A stretch of DNA of 64,000 bases from Lineus longissimus. Lineage: Eukaryota; Nemertea; Pilidiophora; Heteronemertea; Lineidae. The stretch spans positions 26,786,599-26,850,598 of the forward strand of contig NC_088309.1 of assembly GCF_910592395.1 (NCBI RefSeq). Direction: 5' to 3'. Below, piece after piece: positions 12,604-22,600 of the stretch. Position numbers and translations under genes: made by a program. Each line of letters starts with the position of its first letter. Positions within the stretch are counted from its first letter, which is position 1. Under the pieces are notes generated by a model that was given only the letters and a program-made list of their open reading frames with translations, was not told the DNA's origin and did no database searches.

Positions 12604-13632
12604 TTAAAAATCTTTCAAACAGCTAATGCACCTACCCAACTTTGTTTTCTTTTCCTTCTGGGCTTTCCTGTACTGGTTAAGTAGATGGCACTTCCTGAAG
12701 AAGACAAACCCAAGTAGCCCGAACCCAGAGAACAAGTTTCCTATTGCTGTGGCTCCATCCCTGTACTGCATGTCTGTCATGGTGGAAACGATACACCAAA
12801 CCAACCAGGACCCCATTACGAAGGCGGACCCACCCATGATCCAGCGAGCCTCGTGGTTATTCTCCTTGACCGGCCAGCAGATTCCGGCAAAGAAGGTCGT
12901 TAGACACATCAAGAAGACAACGTAAAGGCAACTGAGAACAAGGCCCTGGTTGTAGAACCATTCGGGTGCACATCGCGGCCATTCCTGTCCATTGAAGTTG
13001 ATGTATTCGATTGTTGGCGGTTCTATGATCAACCATTCGGTTCCTATGATAACCTGGACCAAGATTAAACAGATGGCAATCATCATCAGGCCGGCTGGAT
13101 GCGAGAAACGTCGTCTGCTGTTCACTACGAAGTCGTCTTTCATGAGCCCTGTAATGCGCCAAGTGTTCATGACCTTAACACACATGGGTGCAAAGATCAT
13201 CGCGTAAATGACACCCTGGCAGAATCTGCGAACGCCACACGTGATCGCGCAGGCGTGGACAAGGTAGGAAAAGTTGAAAATGAACATTAGCATGAGGGAG
13301 AAGAGGCAGAAGAAACCAAGACTCTGGGTACCACCCTTCTTTGGATAGAAGCAGATGAAGTGGAAAAAGAGAATGAAACACATGAATGCTCCGATGATGT
13401 TGAGGCAAGCCAAAGCTATCCCAAGTGGCGCTTTGAACGGCTCCTCTTTAACCGGTGGCGGAATCAGTGTACTGTTTTCCGGTTGAGGTATGACTTTCTC
13501 ACAGCCACAGCTCGGGTCGCTGCTGGGGCAAGAAGACGTGGGGATGGCGTTCGGTGGGTACGGAAGACCAGTGGCCTGGTAGGTTTTGTAATTGGTTGTG
13601 TTGATATTCAGCGAACCAGACCATTTGCCCAA
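12604..13632 (-). CDS. Gene B exon 12: seven-transmembrane domain
   Basis: Linker LGKWSGSLNINTTNY...CPSSDPSCGC, then TM1 (LGIALACLNIIGAFMCFILF), TM2 (LGFFCLFSLMLMFIFNFSY), TM3 from Cys (CGVRRFCQGVIYAMIF) to VKVMNTWRI, TM4 (ICLILVQVIIGTEWLI), ECL2 Cys (WPRCAPEWF), TM5, TM6 (VMGSWLVWCIVS) and TM7. It ends CLKDF-stop at 12604. A donor-like GG|GTAGGTGC at 12636 corresponds to the gene A tail donor, so a spliced tyrosine tail further downstream is possible; I could not find its exon. Confidence 0.85.
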   Translation of the reverse strand: MGKWSGSLNINTTNYKTYQATGLPYPPNAIPTSSCPSSDPSCGCEKVIPQPENSTLIPPPVKEEPFKAPLGIALACLNIIGAFMCFILFFHFICFYPKKGGTQSLGFFCLFSLMLMFIFNFSYLVHACAITCGVRRFCQGVIYAMIFAPMCVKVMNTWRITGLMKDDFVVNSRRRFSHPAGLMMIAICLILVQVIIGTEWLIIEPPTIEYINFNGQEWPRCAPEWFYNQGLVLSCLYVVFLMCLTTFFAGICWPVKENNHEARWIMGGSAFVMGSWLVWCIVSTMTDMQYRDGATAIGNLFSGFGLLGFVFFRKCHLLNQYRKAQKEKKTKLGRCISCLKDF

Positions 13633-16600
13633 CTGAAAAAGAGAAGCAGGAGCAGTGTGATTATCAAGGAGAGGTTCTATGACTGTAAGGACCTTGAGAA
13701 GATAAGATTGTTCTAATGTGGGGTACCTTTCTTTCTATGCAACGAGCTTGAATTGTAAGATCTCGTGTGAATTGGAGCTCAGAGCCTCATCCTTGCAGAG
13801 ACCCTGACAAATCACGATGGTTCTCTAAAGCCATGATAACAGAAATTCCTGGCAACTGAAAGAGGAAAAATGGTAAAAAAATACACACCTTCACAAATTT
13901 GTAGTCACTGCCGAACTTCTGTAGGTTATGAACGAAATAGCCAGTATTGCCATAACCACCAAGCCGGAAGAGGAACTTGAAATCTTCTTTGATGTCGTCT
14001 GGGAGGACGTCCAAATTGGCTGACTTGATGGCGCTGTAAATCTGGGTTCTTCTCACGTCTTCTAGCTTTATGTTTGTGCAGGCCCCAACTGTACAATTGG
14101 GGGATCTGTACAGGTCTGACATCCCCCTTGCGGTGATGTACGTAGCTATAATCGTCTGCAACACATCCGGGTTGTCTTGAATCATGCTTTGGGTCAAGAC
14201 GTCTGTGTTGGAACAAGGGACTTTGTATTGGTGTGCACGGACTAGGCTTCCTGTGATGTAACACTGGTGAGTATCTTGCCAAAACTGATGGAACCAATCG
14301 ATTGGGATTTTGTACTGATTCGTCATATTCAGACCTAGGGTCCAGGTCCTAAAATCGCTTACGCCGTAGTTGCGTATCGATAGAGTGATAGCACCACGTG
14401 CAACGCGCTCGACATTTTTGTGCACTGATAACTTGTTGGACCAGCCACGACCTGCGATGAAGATGAATCGATTTATCAGGCTGTAACCATGGGCAGCGTT
14501 CAAGATGAGAGTTGTGTCGCTTTCAGAGGTAAACATCACCAGAGCACGTCCGTACTTGTATTGGTAAGCCATAGTAGTAATGATGGAGGCTGCCTCTGCT
14601 GCAGTTGCGTCCTTCGGCACCATGAGACTCTTCCCCATACAGAGCGTACCATTGGATGATGCAACACTCGAGAGGATGGCGGCGATGTTGGCTTTACCAC
14701 ACGCATCATCACTGTACACAGCAAGAAAGTAATCCCATTTGAATTTAATGAGGATATCTGCGATAGCCTTTGCTTCAATGGTGCAAGGTGGGATAGTCCT
14801 CAGAAAGAATGGATGAGTGTTGTTGTCACTCAAAGCTGGAGAATCGGCCATTGGGCTGATGGAAGTGATCTTCTTAGGGCCGAGTATCTGGCTAGCTGCT
14901 GTACTGTAGGTGTCTCCCTGGGTCATGTAATTGACGACGGTCTCTGGTTTGATGAGGTCTGTGTACTTCGCATAGTAGCAAATGCCATTTCCAGAAAGGT
15001 ACGAATATAAGTCAATTCTCATTCTGTTGACGTTAGCACACGTATCAATGGCCAACCCTCCTATCTTCACGTCAGCGCTCCCAACTTTGCCAGCGTTGAT
15101 CTTTTCAAGTGCGTAGAAGAATGCCAACATTTGCTGAAAGCCTCCATTGATGTCTAGCTTACCACAGTTCAGGTAGCTCGGACCTGGCTCATGAATATTG
15201 AAGAACCCGACCATATTGATGTCCTTTGTACTGGGAACCTGCATATAGATAGACTTCTTCCTGGCTTTGTAGGGACACATGTTACATGATTCTTCGAAGG
15301 AGCAGTTGGAGTTCCATTTGAACTGGTAGTTAGACTGAAGGTTGAGGACAGATGTCTGGTTGTAGTCATCTACATATTTACCAATCTGAAAGACAAAATG
15401 AATATTAAAACGTGAATAAAGATTGATGCATTATGTTAATGTTCGAGCATAAATGTAGTAAACAAGGAAAGTTTTCATCTGGTAGTTCTGAAAGGCTTAT
15501 TAAATATGCACGAGTTTAAGCGGCTCAGCAGGCGTCTTGATACCTCATCAGTCTTTATTACGGTACAGGTAATTACGAGCGTAATGATAGGCGCCCTCGG
15601 TCGGCTGAAACCCTTGCAAACATTTGAGGCTTCAGCAGTAAAGCCCGCAGCTTACTAGCCGCCAACTTTGGCGACAAGATGCGTTCAGCTGACGCCTCTC
15701 GACGCCGAAGTTGGCGGCCAGTGGATCCCGGTCAGAGCATACCTGCCCAGAATCGGCGTCCAGTAGCGTCTTTTTCGCAACTTTAGGCTGCCATTTTGAA
15801 ATCATGTGACATCAAGACGCATACTGATTGGCCATAGCCTCGCCGCCGACGCCAATTCAGGCGGCAATCCGTAGCACACCTGGCTTCTTCTTGCGTTCAA
15901 ACACGGCGACACACGTCAAAAATCAAACATGTTAGATATTTGGCGTTTAGTTGCGGCAAGTCGCCTTCGCTGACGCCGTTCGTAGCAGAATAGGGATTTT
16001 TTTCAGGCGTTCAGGACTCTTGCGGCAAAAAACGCCAGTGAACGCCGAAGTTGGCGGCTAGTGTGCTGCTGGCTTAAAAGTGATTTCATTACAACAACAG
16101 AACAGTCAAGGCCGGTGTGACACTCACTAGAAAAAGGAACATATCATTTTTGGTGCAATACTCAATGGGTCGGATTCAGCCCAAGTGTAAATGTCCTCTA
16201 CAGCTCCCTTGCATTTAAGTCGAACAGTGCATCTCAACTTAAATGAACTATCTAGTGAAATATCTTGGTATCAGAGACTTTCCTAGCTTACCCTTTTATA
16301 AGCCAGTATGTTCCCTTGAATGGCCAACTTGTCAAGGCTGTAGACATCATATCCTCGAATGCTCTCTCCATCACCAACGAACTTGAACAGTTGGTTGGTT
16401 GCGTCAGTGAAGGACGTGTTTTGCTTGATACCCTGAAGGACGACCATCTTCTTATTCTGACTGGCTCTCCACTTGTCGCACAATCCTGTATGGTTTGTAC
16501 CGCAGAGGTCCTTGATAGCGTGGTTGATCCCAATAGCAGCGGAATACACGGCGTTGACGACGTACATCACTAGAGGGTCCTGTTTGTATTTTGCAGCAGT

Positions 16601-19600
16601 TGTCGTGACGCTTTCAGTCGTCTTAGGGCATGGTTTGGGGTACTGCAAGATGTTGCCAGGAAGAGTACATTGGAATACCTTTTCATAGTATTCGGAAAAC
16701 CACGGATTTCTGGTGTAACTGTTAGGAAATTTCGTCTTTAGGTATTTGTCGAAATCTTTAACTGGCGCAGACTCGAGATTGAAGGTGACAGTCCCGTCGA
16801 GGAAGCTCTCTGCTCCTTTGATTACTGTAGGATCATTGCCCCAGCCTTCGGAGGCAATAAACCTGAACTTGCCTACGGCTCCTTGGATACCAGTGGCCTT
16901 AACCGCCTTCAGAAACAAACTGATGTAGTCGTTGGGAAGGATGGTGACTACAACAGTTGCGTTCGGTCGATTAAGAAGTAAGTTAACAAGGTCTTGGGCG
17001 CTCTGAGGTGTGATGACGCCACGGTCTTGGAAGGTAATGTTCTGCGCAATGCATATGTCGTTTTTTTTTGCTATTCTGATCAGCTCCGTTGAGGCAGATA
17101 TTCCATAAGGATCTGGAGAGTTGATGACTTGGATATTATCGATGTCAAACTTCTTAAGCAGTGTCACAATGCCTTTCATCTGTTTTTCGTCTGACGGAAT
17201 GGTCCGGGTGAAGAAAGGATACTTCTTCCTGTCCTTGAGCTGCATGCCTGATGAACCGTAACTGATTTGTGGGATCCCGAGCACTGTTAGCACATCAGCC
17301 ATCTGCATGGAGCGGTCAGTCGAAGAAGCGCCAACATACGCAACGATCTTCTTGGGGTCAACTTTCTGGCCATTCTTTTCCAACGTGATCACACCACTGT
17401 GGAAGTCAGCGATGAGGTTCCCTGCTCGGATAGCACTCTCACATGCGTCAAGGCCAACACCACCCAGCTTGACGCCTTGAAGAATGTTGCCCCACCAGCC
17501 GCGTTTGCTGTTGACCTGTTCTATGGCGAAGTTGAAGGCTTCGATGAGCTGGAACCCGCCGACTCCATTCTTGACACCGGCACATGCGAATGGAAAGGTG
17601 TCACGAAGATGCACATCAAAGACACCTTAAAAGAGTTTAAAAAGACTTAAGTTATGCATCACCTGGGATAAAAAAGACTTTTCTACACTGGTGGTTTATT
17701 AAAGCAGGACATGATTAAAGGACATAACGAATAAGGACAAATAAGGGCAGCGTATGTGAGTGTACAATACTCTTGGATCGGTGTCAGAACCCTATGGCTT
17801 AACCGTGTGCATGTATGTTCGAATAGCATGGAACAGAACCGCGGATATGATGTTCATCGTACAAGTTCCTGACTTACCTCCAATCATGACGTCTCCCTCT
17901 ATTAAAGTGAATTTCTCCTTCTTGTCCGGCACGGAACCAATCTTACAAGCATCACAAGGACTGCAGCCAGTGGGGAGGTTCTGATAGTACTTTATCGTGG
18001 CATCGTGTTCAGGGAGTATCTCGGCTTGTGCACCATCCGACCGGCCAATCTAAGTAAGATTAAATCAGTGCATTCAGATTAACAAATGTCAACCTGTTGA
18101 GAGACGACAGACATGAATCTGCAGGACGCCATTGTCACACCAACTTAAAACTTCCCAGGAGCACGACAAAGAGCACTTCAAGGGGAGGTGTCCATGTATT
18201 CACTGAAAACGGCTTACTTCCTGTAAGCAAATCAAGGCAATAACAACAACTAGAATGTTGCTCCTCTTTGGTTGTGGTGGCCACAACAGATTCTGACAAA
18301 GGTTGAATATCCTGTCCTTGCCAAGCTTGGAATTTCTCAACGAGAAGATGTGATAACACGGCCCTCCCTGTCAAATCGTTTTCCACAATGTGATGTCACA
18401 TGAATTCACACTGTGTTTGGGATTATTTAGCCCAGTCGTTTTCACTTACTTTGGTGTATTTCTGTTGATACTTGAACACATCATACCCCATGCTTCCCGC
18501 TCTTTCATTGAACATAAATGTGTGGTTCTGGGGTTTCCAGAGGAAGTTAACCTTTGCAAGATTGTCAAGAATCTTCACATTGATGTCATCACCGGCAAAT
18601 TGGGCGCAGACTCCTAGAATCAAAATTTGATGTAAGTTTTTAATTAATGAACAGGTTTGAATTGTTGTCTCAAAAGGTGTTCCACCACGACGAAGTCGTT
18701 TATACCGAGATATGGTTTCAACTGTAAAAACAAATACAACTTGAGAGCTGGCATAACAATGTTGATAACAAGGAATTATTGGATGTAAAGCTGGCTGTAG
18801 ATGGAACTTGAATTAGCCTTTCTGATTGCGACATCTTATTTGAATGAGCCAAAGCTTCCCAATATTTCTGAAGGATTACGTGATTTAGACTTGCCCTCAC
18901 CTTTGCCTGAAGTGAAGTAGCTACCGCAGACTTCAGTCAGGGTGATTTTGATGGCCTGGGTGATGGCAAACACTGCGTCGATGGTGGACACGACCCAGTT
19001 TTCTTGTTCGAAGTTGGGTGACATCGTGAAAGAGGTGGTACCTTCATTGATGCAGGGTTTTCCGTACTTGGTTGCACTTCCTATGTCACATTGATAGAAT
19101 TGCTGGAAGGCTTCATCAAACCAAGGGTTCCTGCTATTCTTTGTGGCGTACTTGGTGCTCATATAGTTGGTGAATTCTGGAATGACAGGCGCTTGGACTT
19201 TCATGGTAACCGCATTTGCAGCCTGATTTTCGTAGCCACGTACAACTGCCTTAAGGGTCCCCCAGTTTTCTGACCCAATGAATTGTATATTCCCCGCCGC
19301 TGACACGTTCTTCTTTGCAGCCAACAACTTCGCGACGTGCTCTGGCTCAGCGATGACGAGGACTACTCTTGTGGTTGACTTCGCTAGCTCTACCATTATC
19401 GCATTCGCGTTACCACCATCAGCGTCCATTTCAAAGCAAGCAGGGATGCACAGTTTTTTATCCTTGGCGGCTCTCCTAAACTGAGAGAAAGCAGTCCTAC
19501 CATAGATGTTTCCGCTGTGCACAGTTTGGATACAGCTAACCCTGAGTTTGGAGATGAGTGCGGCCATTCCTGTCATTTGTTTGTCGTCTGGTGGTACGGT

Positions 19601-22600
19601 CCGGTAGAATGTACTGTACTCGACCTTGTCCTTGAGAACTGTGCTGGTGGCACTCGGGCTGACTAGCGGAAGCTGAAGCTGTCGTAACATCTCCCCGACC
19701 TTCATGGAGGTCAAACTGCCATAGGATAACCAGGCATGTATGCGTGTTGGGTTGATCGTCTGCCCGTTCTTGCTGAGTTGTAACGTCTGCGAATGGACTG
19801 TGGAAACCAGATTTGACGCCTGCATTTCACTTGAGCAATCATCCAATCCTACGCCGCCCAATTTGACGCCGTCTAATCTGACGGGGGCGCTGCCAGCCGC
19901 ACCTTTGTTGACCTCATCAATAGCCCAGGCAAAGGCTTCACTGTATTGGAATCCGTTGTAGGGTTTGATGTCCCCGCAAGTGTAAATGTTGCCTCCAGTG
20001 TAATGGATTGGAAAGAGAGCCCCGATGAGGATCTGACCATCCAAATGCATGACCTTACTGGTTAACTTCTGCAAACATGTCCGACAGGTGGTGCCACCGG
20101 CGCACTTCGAGACCACTGCTAGGTTGTTGTAAAACTCGGCCTGCGCTGAGTTAATATCGAGTCTGTTAGTGGCGAACTTGAATTCACCTAGCTAGAAATG
20201 AAAACATTAATTAAAATCATGGGATTTAGTTTGGATTAGTTCACCGTTTTAGATTTCTAGGATTTGGATTTTCTTGCCAGTATTTCTCTGTGTGTTTGAT
20301 AATGCATCCATCGAAAGGACGGTCGGCTATAAAGTCAGGCTTACCTTGTCGTATTGTTTGTTATTTTTGTAGTTGTAGATTTCATAAATGCCTTCCCCTT
20401 CTCTGTCTAAAAATCTGAATGGCTTGTTTGCCTCATCACTAAAGGCAGCCTTCTCGATCTCAGCAAGGAGCACCTCACCCCTGGTCGGGGCATTGATGAA
20501 TTTGTTGCAAACACCACTATACCCTGTACCACCACAGAAATGGGCTAAGGTCCTGTCAAGTCCATTTGAGATGGCGTAGACAGCATTGATGATGTAGTAC
20601 GCATATTCGTCTTGTTCGAAGTAGACCCCGTCTGTGATTGGTTGGTTCGTGCTGCAAGGTTTATGGTAGAATGGCTGGTGAGCTGCCGAGAGATAACAGT
20701 TGTGTGCCTCTTGATAGAACTCCCTGAACCACGGATTCTCGACATACGTGCTGACCTGAAGGGCCTTCAGGTAGTTCTCATATTTCGTTAAGAACGGTGA
20801 AGACAACTTGACAGAAAAGCTGCCAACAGCTGTATCTTCAAGCCCTCGAGTGACTTGCAGTGAGTTGCCCCAAGTTTCACTTCCAAAGAGGAGAAGCTGT
20901 CCTTCTTTCTTCAATGTCTTAATTGCCTGCAACAGCCCACGGAAATCTTCTATTTCACCAAAAACTACGACCACCATTGCTTCCTTCTTCGCAAGAAGTT
21001 TATTTACAATTTCTTCATACGATCCTTGTGTGCCGATTTCAAATTTCGCGGTAACGCACAAGCCTTCTGAAGCTGCCTGTGAGATGAACTCCCGTACTCC
21101 CTCACGACCGTAATCATCTGGAGCCTGGACAGCCTGGACGTAATCCCATCCCATCTGTTTCAGCGCCAGGACGATGGCTCTTGCTTGTTTGTTGTCCTTG
21201 GGTACAGTCCGCATGAAGTACGGAAATTTACTCCGGTCAGAAAGGGTGGTACTGGTGGACCTATAGCCGACCTGGGGCATTCTGATCTTGTTTAGCACCT
21301 CCGCAACAGTAATGGAGATCGTGCTGTCGTGAGCCGCCGTGTAGGCTACTGTGTTCAGTGGTTTGATCTCCTTCCCATCTGCTCCAATCACCGTGATTAT
21401 ACCACTGTGGTAATTAGACACCATACTGGACGCCAGAGCATTACTGCTGCAGTCATCGAACCCTAAAGCTCCGAGGCGAATATTTTTCAGAATGTTAGGA
21501 AATTTTGTTTTGACGTTCTTAATGGCGTAGATGAAGGCTTGCGACAACTGTGCCCCATCGGCTCTGACTCTGCTGCAGGTGATCCCGTTCACGTTGTTAT
21601 GAACCGAGAAGACGGCGTTGATGTAGATGTCCCCGAGAATTCTAAGGTACGTTGTTGGAGACTGAAAGGTCAGGCAGATACCACAGCCAGCTGGTGGACA
21701 GAGCGAGTCCGGTAGAGTCGGGAGAGCAGTTGTCCTGATTGCGTCATACATCTTGATTTTACCAGTGAACAAGTCGAGCTTCTGCTTGTAATAGTAGCCG
21801 ACCTGAAAAGATGATGTGATGCAGTTAGTACTGGGTGCACTTTCACTTTGAAATTAACGCATAAGAGTAGGGTATACATATATGATGCAAAATTTGATTC
21901 TGATGTTGACGAATTAACGGTCGTACAACGGTCTCCTTTGGGCAGAGTCATACATGGTGGGTGAAACCTTGCACGACTAGATGACTCAGATTAAGAGTGT
22001 CCCTTCTTCCTTCCTGTGTTATAACTGATTCGTACCTTCTTTGGTAACCATTTTCCTCCAATGTCGTTGTAGTTCCACACTTCAAGATAGGAGTTCATCC
22101 TTTCACCGGCGCCATCGAATGAGATCTTGTGGGCTGTGTTGGTAGGAAGCGCATTGGTTGTAAGACTTGGAAGACCTTCAGCAGATCCGAACGTTATATC
22201 GACTTTCTTTAGGTAATTATTGAAGAAATCATCTGTTGTCATTGCAGATACCGCTGGGCATGCTGGAGTAGAAGATCCGCAGCCTTTGTCTGACCGTGCT
22301 TTCTTCAGGGCGGCGGCGAATGTGTAGACAGCATCAATGGTGCTCAACGCATACTGGTTCTGGACATACTCGTCACTCTTCTGGGAAGGGCTGATGGTCG
22401 GGCAATTGGCTAGGGTGCCGTAAGGTGCATATGTCACACCTGGTAGCTTACAGTTATTGACGCTCATGTACCAGTCCGCATGCCACGGGTTACCAGCGTT
22501 GTTCTTTTCGTCCAAGGACAGCCAATACGTTTTGAACTCGGAACTCTCTCTGGAGCCTGGTGCAATGGACAGATACCCACGGGTGTTTTGGCTGCTCTTC

